Assembly (NCBI GenBank): GCA_965153455.1
Contig: OZ234493.1
Span: 36,012,213 to 36,076,212 of the forward strand
Source: Sphagnum compactum
Lineage: Eukaryota; Bryophyta; Sphagnopsida; Sphagnales
Direction: 5' to 3'
Length of the DNA stretch: 64,000 nucleotides
Of the stretch, positions 1 through 10,720 are shown one piece after another. Within the stretch, counting starts at the first letter, position 1; each line of letters begins with the position of its first letter. The translations under genes and the position numbers were made by a program. The notes under the pieces are model-generated. The model saw only the letters and a program-made list of their open reading frames with translations. It searched no databases and was not told where the DNA came from.

Positions 1-740
1 GTTATTGAGGACCTCTAATTATTGTTTTGTTAGTTGCATTAGACACTATTCTTTTTAGTGAAGCAATATTCAAAGCTACAAGGGTATTAAATTGGTGCTA
101 CATTGTAAATTTTATAATGTGGGTACAATTGCAATGGGTATATCATAATAAATTTTGTAAATGGGGACTTGGTTTGAGATTATCAATTTGAGTGTATACA
201 TGATGTAGGTATTTTTTATGCTTAATTCACAAAATTATACAAATTAGGAACTTTTAATGTTGAGAATAGAGAATTGAAACCCTCACAACAATTTTGTATA
301 TGGATTTTTAAATGGTCTAAGAATCAATATTATGATTGACAGGAACTTGATTTTAGTTTGACAACATATTAGTGAAAACATGTTTGAAATTTTTTGCATC
401 ATTTGAAGCTTTGATTTTGCACATGTAAAAAATAGAGATTGCAATGACATCAATTTCATTTTGTGTGCTAAACTATCCTTGTAAATCTTCAAGTTCAGCT
501 TCCTTGTTGGTTGTGCATGCTTTACATTTTTCATTCAATTTCATAGCACAAATGTAAACATGTATGTTTGTTGCTTACAAAATGACCTTAAAAGATATGC
601 ACCAACGATTCAACTTGCCTCATGTTGAACACGAATGAAATTCCTTCCAGTAACTTGGGGAAGAAAGGCACTGCAAGATTGGCAAAAACAACAACTTCAT
701 CAAAACACTTGTTGAAGCAAAAACAAAGAAATGGCAAATG
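1..740. other. AT-rich stretch without recognisable gene
   Basis: No coding region with family resemblance, no RNA gene and no clear repeat was seen here. Short open frames on the minus strand have the low-complexity composition expected of AT-rich noncoding DNA. The right end merges into the upstream region of the SmE gene. Confidence 0.6.
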
Positions 741-746
741 ATGAAG

Positions 747-774
747 TTTAGGGTTTAGGGTTTGGGGTTTTAGG
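747..774 (+). repeat. Telomere-like TTTAGGG repeats upstream of SmE
   Basis: Two perfect TTTAGGG units at 747-760 are followed by a TTTGGGG unit and a TTTTAGGG unit. They lie about 135 bases before the SmE start codon, so they are in its promoter or 5' leader. Plant telo-boxes of this kind are common in promoters of translation and growth genes. Two more TTTTAGGGTTT motifs lie in SmE intron 1, near 1207 and 1327. This is either a small interstitial telomeric repeat or a functional telo-box cluster; I favour the telo-box reading. Confidence 0.7.
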
Positions 775-908
775 GTTGGCGTGTGTGTATGTTTGAAGTT
801 GTTTCTGTTTGCTGCTTGCACTGCGTTGCCGGCGGGCGGGCGGGCGTGCGTGCGTGCATACTTGCTTGAGGCGTGTCGGGCTAGGAGGCGAAAGAAAGTG
901 GGGCAGAG

Positions 909-2772
909 ATGGCGACCACCAAAGTTCAACGGATCATGACCCAGCCTATCGTTCGTTCCTGTTCTTTCCACCTCTTTTTTTGCTCAAAGTTTGTGTTTGT
1001 GTTGCTGTTTCTCCCCCTCCGCTTTGTGAAAGTGTGTGGAAGCTTAGGAGTTAGCTTGGTTCGCGTTAGGCTATTAGGGATTCGGCATTTCAAGCTCCAT
1101 ACGCGTCCTTGTTTCTTTCTTCTGGCAAATCGTCACTAACACGCTGCAGAAGCCTGTCTCTTGAATCGAGAGAGAAAAAAAAGTCGCTCTGAGTCGATGA
1201 TGGTATTTTAGGGTTTCGTTTCCCGCAAGAGTTTGTAGATGGGCACTTTCTGTTCACGCTTTTGGAGCTTCTTCTGTGGCTTTTTGCTATTTGAAACTCG
1301 TTGATGTGTAAATTTCCAGCTTTGAATTTTAGGGTTTTTTGCATGGTTCTTAGTCCCCTCCTCCTTTTACCCAGGATGGATTGTCTCAGGTCTGGGACAT
1401 CGTAGTCATGTGGAACTTTTTTGTTTCACCAATTTCCATTGAACTTGCACTTTCTCATGTCAAATAGTTTTCATTGAAGATGTCGCTGTTCTTGTACTCC
1501 AATGCTAGCTGAGATTGCGAGATGCATCATCTATGATCTGTTTCTGCCTGTATAATTTGTTTCTTGGATGTGGATGGGTCCATTGTCTGGGATGGATGTG
1601 GCATTGCTTGACCAATGGCAACTCCTGTCACATTTTCTTCAGAACCTGATTTTCCGATTCTTGCAAAGTGTAAGCCTTCTTCTCTCATTATCCATGTGGC
1701 AGCTTCAAGTTCTCAGTATAAATGCAGGTTATGAACATGATCATGCCACAAGTGGATTGCATTTCTTATCTTGAGTCCTGTTCTGTTTAGTTTCCTACAG
1801 GGCCTCACTGTACAAGACCATGTTGTTCATGTTTGTGCAGAAATCAAGGATCCAGTTCTGGCTGTTTGAGCAGAAGGATATGAGGATTGAAGGTCGTATC
1901 ATTGTAAGTTTCTTTATCAAGCATCCTTATGAGCATCCTGGTAAGTTGAGATTAAATTGCAGGATGTGCTTCTTCAATACTTGAGACTTCCCAATTGCTC
2001 TTGACTTTGTCCTTATTCGCAGGGATTTGATGAATACATGAATCTTGTTCTTGATGATGCCGAGGAGATTTCATTGAACAAGAAGACACGAAAGCCTTTA
2101 GGTGAGTAACAATGATGCTATTGGAGAACTTCTTGAGTTAGTATTCTAAAACCCTAAATCCTGAGCTGACCATCAATTCCTTAGCTTTGCAGGCCATAAT
2201 GAAGACTTTTTAAACCTTTGCAAGTACAGAGAGTAGTCTCTTCTTGAATTTGTTTTAGATCTGTGGAGCAGGAGTCTTTCTCCACAATCTGTCCCCTCTG
2301 AATTGTGGTTCTTAGTAGGTCAATTGCATTTGTTTATGTGATGCAGTATATCGTCATCTGTCTTTTGCACTACTGCAATTTGAATGCCTTGCTGGATTTT
2401 GTTTTGTTGCCTGACAGGGCGGATTTTATTAAAAGGGGATAACATCACACTCATGATGAATACGTCAGTCAAGTTCATCTTTGCTTGCTCCCTACCTTAA
2501 GAATCTCATTTCTATTGTTGGCTGGAATCTGGTTTGGTGTGTTGTCTTATGCCATGATTGGAAGGATGGTTTTGTTTAAAATGACTGTAGATTGCTGTAA
2601 AATACTGATCAATCTGAATTATTCCTCAGTGACCCATTTCTTTGTACTTGTTAGCAAGACTTTGAATTGTAGACATGTTTGGGGTTTTGTTCAAGAGTTA
2701 TGTCCAAGGTTTTCACATACATTGACATTGTGGGTCTTTCTCAATGTATTGCCTGGCTGCAGGGGGAAGTGA
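909..2772 (+). CDS. SmE: Small nuclear ribonucleoprotein Sm-E (SmE), complete, six coding exons
   Basis: SmE is one of seven Sm proteins forming the heptameric ring on the U1, U2, U4 and U5 snRNAs in the spliceosome. Coding exons: 909-950, 1643-1669, 1841-1903, 2023-2101, 2418-2463, 2763-2772. They sum to 267 nt, giving 88 residues, the usual plant SmE length. The N-terminus reads [14 protein letters not shown]. The Sm1 part contains [20 protein letters not shown] and the Sm2 part [13 protein letters not shown]. Donors are GTTCGT, GTAAGC, GTAAGT, GTGAGT and GTCAGT; all acceptors are AG. The last coding exon is only ten bases (ends of T, then G, K, stop). The start is fixed by alignment to the conserved N-terminus. 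Intron 1 is the longest, at 692 bases. Without the last small exon the frame would run on to an unrelated tail and a stop near 2502, so the splice is preferred. Confidence 0.95.
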
Positions 2773-3667
2773 GATTGTGGTGCATGGGCTATTATGAGTG
2801 ACCTTTCTGAAATACAACAGCAATTTGAGAAGAGGGTTGTCAGTAGTGACACTGCAGTCAAGACAGCCAAGTGAGATCAACTTGCATGTTGCACATACAG
2901 CGATCTACTGCAGAGCGAGTAGAGTTGCATGCCGGTAACAGGTCCTGAGGCTACCCTAGACAAATTTTAAGCCACAGGTTTTGCATTTACATTTGCCTTT
3001 TGCACATTTGTGAATGGAATTACCATCTTGTTTCACTGGTGCAAGTCTCTGTTTAATGTGAAGCAACAAACCGCTCCCTGTTGTTGTGGTCTTTTGATAT
3101 TTGCTAAGGAGTTTGTACAAAAGTCTAAAGTTTATATGCACTGATTGAAAAGCATCCACCACTTTCTGAGAACATTTTAAGAGAGGACTTTCAGATTCTC
3201 ACCCTTAAATATGATTTGAATGCATTCCATTGCCCCCAAGAATTTATATTTTTCCATTGCTTACTTTGACATGTCATGAAAACAAGCTAGATTCCAATAT
3301 AATCAATGCAACTTGGACAATGTTGAAGGCTGGTGTTGGCAGTTGAAGTCTCTTACTTTGAAATGGTGAAACCAAAACCCAAATGGGTAGGTGACTGAAC
3401 ACGTAAGCGCTCAGGGCAGACCGGATCCATGGGGAGGGCTCTGTTGTTTCTGGTGTCCAAACAAAACTTGAACCCCTCCTCTTGGTGCATCTGACACTAA
3501 CAATCATTGAAAACAGATTAGAAATGAGAAAGTTACACCCCCCCCAAAGTAAAGGGTCAAAAACTCAAAAAAACAAATCACCAAACATTACAAAGGCTGG
3601 TTCCTGAACACCCCAAAAAATTCCTTTTATGTTGCTGTTGTGCTGTTAGAGTTGTGCTGTTAGAGTT

Positions 3668-3917
3668 CAAAAGATGATTTGTAGAACTTCAGGTGGCGCT
3701 CCTATAGTACTTTAAATTGTCTAAAATGAATAAGAAATAAGAGAGTGATGAGGTTTGAAAGTAGGAGGGGTCAAAATGAAGAAAAATTAATAATTCGAAA
3801 CAACGCAATTTCTTTACTGCTCTTTTTTTGCTGGTCCTTTGGCTTTGCATTTCAAAGATGATTTGTAGAGCTTGAGAAGGCACTCCTATAACATTTTAAA
3901 TCACTCAAAATGGAGAA
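3668..3917 (+). repeat. Pair of direct repeats of about 65 bp
   Basis: The stretch at about 3668-3734 (CAAAAGATGATTTGTAGAAC and onward) recurs at about 3853-3917 with roughly 80 percent identity by eye. Shared parts include GATGATTTGTAGA, GGC..CTCCTATA and TTTTAAAT/TTTAAATTG followed by CAAAATG or CTAAAATG. The two copies are about 185 bases apart. The source is unknown; it may be an old duplication or two terminal parts of a small element. Confidence 0.6.
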
Positions 3918-4630
3918 GAATTGAGAAAGATCTGCCAAAGTGTTCAGTGATAGGCAGGCAATCAGTGATGGGTCGGTCTACCCTAGTTTTGGGCCAAATG
4001 AAACCCCGGACTTGCATAGTGATCACTGGTGTAGCAACTGCATAAGATGATCTTGAAGACTAGATGAAATTGAACACTATTTGCATTGTAACTTTTTGGT
4101 CCATGTTTTTTACAGTACAACAATTCCTACAATTGCGATGACATTTGTTGACAAGAAGAAAGTAATAACTAAACCAAATGGTATCAAAATTGCCGAAGTG
4201 TTTGTTGTGATGATTGATTGGGTTGTCAAGTGTACAGACCCCAAGGTTCTAGCAAGCCTCTAGCAAGCTTTACCATACTGGTTGTTATATGGTGTGGGGT
4301 TTTTAAAGTAATGATGACATTCCCACTTCTTTGTCCTCCAGTTTTCTAGCAGAAATTTACATTGTTAGCTTTGATAGACAATAGGAAAGCTAATTTAAAA
4401 CCAAAAAAATTCTAGTGCTAGGCGGAGGAATGTATCCCAGTTTTTGCGATTTTTTTAACCTGAAATGTGCGATTTCAACACATACAAAGGATATTTTGTG
4501 AAGAAAATGGCCCTAATCCACTAGATTTTGAAAAGGAAATCAAAATAAAGTCGCCAGATTTCTACAACAGGTTCCAGCAAGTAGCCAAAATATAAAAGGA
4601 TTCTTAAACTTTTGACCTTCATATCTTGTC

Positions 4631-4698
4631 TATAGCCAAATCCGGATAAATCTTCTTGTGGACGATTGCAAGTTTGGCTACATCACGAAATTGGAAAA
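4631..4698 (+). repeat. Dispersed GCCAAATTTGGC-family repeat, copy A
   Basis: This copy begins TATAGCCAAAT, continues through a TAAATCTTC segment, a GGACGATTGCAAG segment and TACATCACGAAATTGG, and ends in an A-rich tail with (CAAA)n. The same ordered blocks recur at 29485-29560 (+), 39643-39715 (-) and 62694-62822. A shared block order ending in an A-rich tail suggests a small mobile element or its end. Confidence 0.6.
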
Positions 4699-5694
4699 AA
4701 AACAAACAAACAAACAAACAAAAACCTGCACTGTAGCAATGAATTTTTTTGTGACAAATTTTCACTGCGCCACCAGGTTTGACCAATTATGGCTATCATT
4801 TTCCATAATTGGCATTCTCTCAGGAGAGATTCTGGCACATCATTAGGAACTTTGTATACTATTGGCTAAACCTCACAATGTTCTATGTGCCAGTGGCATG
4901 CATGCATTTGAAAGAGCAATTGACCCCAAGATCGTTTTGGTTGCTACCCAAAAGTGAGTTGCAAAGGATGTCAACAAACTCAATCTGATTTACTACACAG
5001 GGGCTTGCTGCAGACAACAGTGAGGAGCCATTACAATGAGATTTCTTATTTGACTATGTTTGAGTGACCTACTAGTTTTGAAAGTCAATAAAAGCTCTGC
5101 GAACACACAAGAGCATGATGACCCCATGAATTTCATAAACAGCAACTTTGAACAAGAGAGTTTTCAATCAACTCCCTAACCACGCCTATTTTGTCAGAGA
5201 GTCAAAGTCACCATGTTTCTGAAGATGGTTCAGAGCATGAGCACATTGCTGTTGGTTGAGCATCTGAATCAGGATAAAACCATGATGAATAAAAAGGTAT
5301 AGGAGGGATTTGTCCCTCTCCTTTCACCCTTCTAAGTTCATCAAAGCCACTAACCCTAATCAGGCACCTGCAAAAGGGAGAAATTCACAAAATACTAGGC
5401 ACCCAAATTGTAACACCTTTCTGCTACATAGTTTTTTGGGGAAGTCTCATAGATGTCCCTTCCCACAGCAATGGGTATAGGCACCCAGAGAATGACAGAG
5501 CTCATCAAGACATATCAATGTATAAACTATGATTGTCAAAATGAAAGCTAATACCTACTGAGAGGAGACCCACTCAGTGCATGTTGCAGTATTCAACAAA
5601 TTATCACCTCTTGTCCTGCAATGCTCCCAGTCAATGGTGAGCTTTAAAAACCATTGGGATCTACTTTGTGAAAAATAGAAAACCAGCACCACTA

Positions 5695-6954
5695 CTACAA
5701 GACATCTCCTCTTCCTCGCTGCCGGCTCCTCCGCCTACGACTTGTTGATGGTGTTCCCCCATCCATATTAGCACTGGTCCCCAGCCTGTTACTTGGGCCC
5801 CCACTCCCATTGCTGCCTTGTAGATTCTCCCCCCACAATGGCCCTCCCCTCGTATGGGTGCTCCCTGACTGTCGGTACCTTCCTCTAACCCTCGACGGCA
5901 ATCCTCTTCCTCCCACTATTGATGCTGGCCCAAACACCTGACACAACAAAAACACCGTCCACCAGTTCCCTTCATCACCAGGAAAATCACTTCCATCCTC
6001 CTCCTCCTCAGGATCTTCATCATCACCATCAATCACATAATCCCCAAGAACGGTGGCGCCTGGCATGGCTGACTGTATGGTACTAAGCACATCCCCTATG
6101 TCTCTTTGACGTTCGAGCCGCCGCCAGTCCCGCTGCCTTGCAGGGTCAACATCAGAGGGGCGTGCTGATGGATGAATGCCCCGTGCATGCTTGCGCAGCT
6201 CCTCATAGGGCCCACTAAATCCACAAGCTTCTTGTGCACAGGTTCGTATCTTGCGATTGAGATGCAATCGGGCAGCATCCACAACCTTCCACCCTTCCAC
6301 TTTACCTCTGCAAAGAGGACAGAGCAAGTGCCCTGAATCAGCATCAGTACCTGAAGCAGCTCCTTGTAAGAGCTCCAATGACCCTCGTCCACCACTATCA
6401 TCTCTTCCCAAATCAACCCCCACAGAGGATCCACCACTCACATACTCAGCACCTCTTGCTGCAAAACCTCGCATGGCCAACCCTACTGGTGTTATAGACA
6501 TCCCTCCTTCCACATGCTCCTCCTCCAATCTCTCGCTTGCTGTCCCCGGTATCCTCAGTGGTCCTATTCCCCAAGTTCTTCCCACATCTATTGCCTCCTG
6601 AGACGATCTACCCTGGGCCACGATGCTGGAAACTCCACCTAGTGTGCCATCAGCCTTGTCTGAAGAGTCATGAGCTTTTCTGTATTGGTCAAGGCAGTTT
6701 GAGTGTCGATAGCTGGTGTCACAGATATACGGGCGACATCCTTTGTCATGAGATGCACAGATTAGCAGAACTGCATTGTGTGGATGCTCCAAACAAATGG
6801 GGCAAGTGGCCTCCTCCCATTCTTTCTTCTGTTCACCATCATCCACAAACTTTGAGGAGCTTGCCACTCCTCTGCTAGGCCGAGAATAGGGCTTGTACAC
6901 TACACCCTGTGCCTTTGGTGATAACAGAGAGTGGCTGCTAGGATCCTTGGGCAT
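5695..6954 (-). CDS. DUF1644 family zinc-finger protein, intronless coding region
   Basis: The 419-residue frame is uninterrupted. Residues about 50-95 carry the family signature CPICLEHPHNAVLLIC, then CRPYICDTSYRHSNCLDQYR. A second Cys-rich part follows near residues 210-270: LLCPLCRGKVEGW, then a C..C....H....H-like stretch with CAQEACGFSGPYEELRKHAR. After it come an RDWRRLERQRDIGD segment, an acidic run (EDPEEEEDGSDF) and a Gly/Ser/Arg-rich C-terminus ending near RRRRSRQRGRGD. The family is plant-specific. Its biochemistry is not settled, and rice members have been linked to drought and salt responses. The start at 6954 gives the expected short N-terminus, and no ATG further upstream fits. 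The gene is convergent with SmE. The Arg/Gly-rich tail suggests possible RNA binding, which is inference. Confidence 0.9.
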   Translation of the reverse strand: MPKDPSSHSLLSPKAQGVVYKPYSRPSRGVASSSKFVDDGEQKKEWEEATCPICLEHPHNAVLLICASHDKGCRPYICDTSYRHSNCLDQYRKAHDSSDKADGTLGGVSSIVAQGRSSQEAIDVGRTWGIGPLRIPGTASERLEEEHVEGGMSITPVGLAMRGFAARGAEYVSGGSSVGVDLGRDDSGGRGSLELLQGAASGTDADSGHLLCPLCRGKVEGWKVVDAARLHLNRKIRTCAQEACGFSGPYEELRKHARGIHPSARPSDVDPARQRDWRRLERQRDIGDVLSTIQSAMPGATVLGDYVIDGDDEDPEEEEDGSDFPGDEGNWWTVFLLCQVFGPASIVGGRGLPSRVRGRYRQSGSTHTRGGPLWGENLQGSNGSGGPSNRLGTSANMDGGTPSTSRRRRSRQRGRGDVL

Positions 6955-8343
6955 CTTGACTTGCCTTCCCTATCCTGCTCTGTACCTAAAAAAACATCAC
7001 TTTGTTATGCCACAATCATCCATGACACAACAATCCAAACAAACACCTCTCCCAAGCACAAAGCTGAAAACGTGATCTTTCAAGCAAGCAAACCATATCC
7101 TCATGAGTCCAACAAGGCCTAACAAAAGGAAGGTATCAAATCCAGACTCCAAACAAGAATCAAACAGGAAGTCCTCTTGTACACCTGCAACTGCACATCC
7201 TCTTCTACGTACAAACCGACCACAATTGATGTCCAAACTCACAATTTTGCAGATGACGACCATCGTTGCTGGCCCTAGTAGGTATCACAAAAACACATCC
7301 ACCAAGAAACAAACCCTAGTACAACACAGAAAGTCTTCAAGATCCAGGAAGCACACCTGATGTCTGTCACTGATACATCTGCAGAAAACCCCACTGATGC
7401 TCTGGCACCGGCCGTCCCAGCTCCTGCAAAGAAAAAAAAAACACGCCATCACATCAGAAGCCAGCCACAAACTTGTAAGATCCGTTGCCCAGGAGATCGG
7501 ACTGCAAGCAGCAGAAAACAGGCCAAGGATTGAAACCCCTCAAAACACAGAATTTCACGCAATCTGAAACCGAAACGCAAGAATAGATACTCCCCTCCCT
7601 AAAGTATACATAACACCAACCCGCCCTTGAAGCCTAGATTCCGGCCCTCCTGCTCTCCCTTCCCCCGCCCCCCCCCCCCCCCCCCCTCTGAAAAGCAGGA
7701 ACAAAAGTCTTTCCCGAAACAAAAACAAAAAGCATGCGAGAAAAGGAGAGACAAACCAAGGGCACGCCAGCCACAGGGGAGGGATTGCAACAAAGCTTGC
7801 GACAAAGCAGAGGAAAAAGCCTAGAAAACAAAACAAGGACAAAACAAAGACGAGCGTTGGAGAAGATACCCGTTGTTGCTGCTACTGCTTGCGCTTCCGT
7901 CCGTCCGTCCGTCCGTCCACCCTCCGACTACTACTTGCTGTGCTGCCGCCAAATCAACCAGATCAATTACAAAGCAGACCGAAACCGCAGGCCGCTTCCA
8001 TAGACGAGAAGAGACAGAACCGAGAAAGAAGAGACGGGAGAAAGAAGAGGCGGAACCAAAAAAAAAAACAGAAGAGAAGAAGCAAACAAGCAAACAAAGG
8101 CGCCACTGGAAAAAGGAAATAGAGAGCAAATTGAGAGGAGGTTTTGACGAGGGATCTAGAAGGAAGGGAAGGGGGCGGCGATAGTGATGGAGAAGAAGGA
8201 GGAGGAGATCTGTAGTGAGCGCGAGAGTTCCCCCTCTCCCCACCCCCGCAAAGCACCTCTTCTGATGCTATCAATCGCACAGCTCTCGCGTCGTCTCTCT
8301 CGCGAGCTCGCTCCCCTCGCAGAACCCCTACCCGCAGCTTCTC
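6955..8343 (-). promoter_or_regulatory. 5' leader and probable 5'-UTR intron region of the DUF1644 gene
   Basis: On the minus strand, a T-rich tract ending in TTTTAG just before GTACAGAGCAGG (near 6987) looks like a 3' splice site about 30 bases upstream of the start codon. A small noncoding exon is possible at 7423-7357: it is preceded by a T-rich tract ending in CTTTGCAG and followed by the donor GTGTGC. Upstream lie a 19-base C run (7668-7686), a (CGTC)n run near 7893-7917 and purine-rich sequence. The leader structure is inferred from splice signals only. Open frames in this stretch have biased, low-complexity composition and I do not call them genes. Confidence 0.45.
7662..7686. repeat. 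C homopolymer run (G-run on the gene strand)
   Basis: Five Cs, one G and then nineteen Cs lie in the leader of the DUF1644 gene, so the sense strand carries a long G run. It could form a G-quadruplex in the leader or intron, and its exact length is uncertain because sequencing slips at such runs. Confidence 0.8.
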
Positions 8344-8400
8344 TGCGGCCCTTAAGATTCACGAGCGGCCCTTAAGATTCACGAGCGGCCCTTAAGATTC
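8344..8400 (+). repeat. Three tandem copies of a 20-bp unit
   Basis: The unit GCGGCCCTTAAGATTCACGA is present twice perfectly and a third time with a changed end (AGATTCAGA). It lies just upstream of the probable transcription start of the DUF1644 gene. The near-perfect identity points to a recent expansion. The repeated TTAAG core may be a binding site, but no known factor is implied. Confidence 0.85.
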
Positions 8401-9300
8401 AGAGGATCGGACCCTAAAGCTTCGAGGCTGCCGGTTCCTTGACTTAATTCTCTTCTTCTTATTAGAACTGCCCTGCAGCGCCGGCCGACCGACCAGGGTT
8501 CCATATACCCGCCGACCCGTTAACTGCCGGTTCTTTCTTCGTCCACCAGACCGCATCTTGTTTGGGCAAATGGGCAGTCACGGGAAAAAAGAAACAAGCA
8601 ATGCTTTTGTAATGTATGCAACAAGCGGCTCTGCTGCCACCAGAGGCTCTGTCCTGAAAATAAGGTATTACATTTAATGTTCTACTCTGAACTCAAGTTA
8701 TAATGTTTTACTTTGAACTCAAGTTATATTGGATTAAAGTTTATTGGCTTTTTATGAAAGATCATTTTTTTTTTAAAAAAATCAAATTTTTGTATAAAAA
8801 AATAAAGTTTTCTAACCATCTTAGAATTTATTTTACATGTTTAGAAATTGAAACCATAGTTCCATTGTCTTTCTTTAACCATACAAATGAATATAAAGTT
8901 GTGATTAATTATATTGTTTAAGAAAATTCAAGTTTTTAAAACTTGAATAATGTAAACAATTTTTTAGCAACTGTGCATGTGGTATTTTGATATTTGAAAT
9001 CAATATTGAATGGATATAATTTATATGTAAAGATTTTTATTTTTTGTCTCATTTTCATTTTGAAGTTTGAGAATTTGGTATGTCTTATATTTGTTTTTGT
9101 TGCATTTGGGTTTAAGTTTTCCATGAAAGGTTTGTTGTTATGATGTTTGATGGGTGTACGTATGGATAGAACAATCATTCAAATTTTTTTGTCTTGGTGT
9201 TGATATTTATAATATTTTTTTACACATGATCCATGTAAAAAAAAATGTAAAAATGCAAATTCAAGCTATAAGGTGCCAACAGTTTTGGAGTAATTAATTA
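8401..9300. other. Intergenic, becoming AT-rich
   Basis: The first 250 bases are GC-richer and look like distal promoter sequence. A TATA-like GTATATGG lies on the minus strand near 8501-8511. From about 8650 the sequence turns AT-rich and leads into the 3' flank of the Helitron relic. No gene is seen. Confidence 0.5.
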
Positions 9301-10720
9301 GGTGGAAAATGCAACATTTACATGCATATTTTCACAAACATTACACTTTAAGTTAATGGTTTTTTGTTATACATTGGAAGTGTGTTTGGTAATTTAAAAT
9401 GCGATATAAATCGGTTTGTGAAAATCTGACCAATATGCTTTTGTTACACCATATTTGCATTCATTTCAACGACATTTGCCCATATATGGTCTAATTGAGA
9501 TTCAACTTTTGTGGTGCTTTCACTAAATTGTGATTTTACGTGAAATTCATCCATGAAATGTAATAGTTCTTTTTTATTTTTTGGTTGGTTATTGTTTTTT
9601 AGATTGTCAACATTAAATTCTCCCATAATGATGATTGGACAATGTTCAAGAGATTATTGAATTATAATTTGAAGATTGTTTAGGAATGTAAAATTCGAAC
9701 ATGAATGAGCTTTATACACACATACAATATTTATTTTGTTGTGTATTAGTATTAAAAGTTGCTATTATATATTTTGAACCATCGCTAGTTATTGTATTGA
9801 AGGAATTTAAGTGCATGTGTCATACATCATCATTAACCCATGACCATCATGGATTGAAATATATGAATATTTTGACGAATTTATAAATTTGTGCACATCT
9901 ATTGATGCATGGTGCATTCTTGTTTATATAAAACATAAGATATGAAACATTTGAAGGTTATGATCATGATTGATGTCTTTATAATGTTGGCATAAAGAAC
10001 TTGTATTCAAGGCTTAGATAATTACATGAGAATTATGTAAGTTTTTTAATTGAGGAATCAATGGTATCCAAGTTGCAATTATGTTTTCAATCTATTCATT
10101 TCTACATGTATTCTTGGATCCACATAAAAAATTTCATGTTGGAGAAAGGTTAACAAAAATAGTTTTTCTTTTGTTCAAATGCGGGATAGTGATGTTTATG
10201 TTGACCCATGTTTTTTAACATTAATGGGATCAAAAACCAATTCATCTAATGATAATCCTTGAGAACAATGAATGGTTCTTGTTACTACAAGTTGAATTGG
10301 AAATTGAAACCTTATTATGATAAATGATTGGGATTTACCAACTCTTATGTCTTTGATGATAGGTTCAATTACTATCCATTTTGATTCAATGTTGTTGTTG
10401 TAATAATGATTATATTTTTTCTCTTGTTAGTGTTCCAATTTTAGAATTCTAAAACATTATCCATATAATGGTTTTTTCACAATATGTTGTTGTTTTTAAA
10501 ATGCCATCAACTCCATTCACAAGACCATCCGATGTTACATAGTTACCAACACATTATTTTTTAATATATTAATTGTAAAATGCAAACCCGTAGTTTTACT
10601 CAAGTCATTTGAGAGTTTGTAAGATGGGGGGCATGATTGATGGTTTATGTCCATTGCTTTGAAAATAAACATGGGACCTAATGTGTTAGTGAACACATTT
10701 TCATTGTGTTTTTGCACAAA
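9300..10720 (-). mobile_element. Decayed Helitron-type element: Pif1 helicase C-terminus and endonuclease-like domain
   Basis: Reading the minus strand across stops and shifts, about 10717-10530 gives PMFIFKAMDINHQS and LSKTTGLHFTINILKNN. About 10290-10085 gives QLVVTRTIHCSQGLSLDE, then LVFDPINVKKHG, LSRI and FYVDPRIHVEMNRLKT, which match helicase motif VI and the C-terminal end of Helitron-associated Pif1 helicases. Downstream, 9626-9450 reads MGEFNVDNLKNNNQPKN and SQLDHIWANV, the GDFN and LDHI.TN signatures of an endonuclease/exonuclease/phosphatase (DNase I-like) domain. This order, helicase then nuclease, is that of Helitrons with an added nuclease (Helentron-like). Many stops and frame breaks mean it is dead. 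Termini were not located. Confidence 0.75.

Larger units (their letters stand above)
2773..5694. other. Intergenic region between SmE and the DUF1644 gene
   Basis: This region holds the SmE 3' UTR (first few hundred bases), a direct-repeat pair near 3.7-3.9 kb and one copy of the dispersed GCCAAATTTGGC repeat near 4.65 kb. The convergent 3' end of the DUF1644 gene is at its right edge. No further protein-coding gene was recognised; the open frames here are short and lack family features. Confidence 0.6.

Noticed and set aside
7555-8375. Several overlapping open frames on both strands in the DUF1644 upstream region
   Set aside because: They come from low-complexity sequence (C run, CGTC repeat, purine tracts), overlap each other in several frames and lack any family resemblance; a leader/promoter explains the region better.
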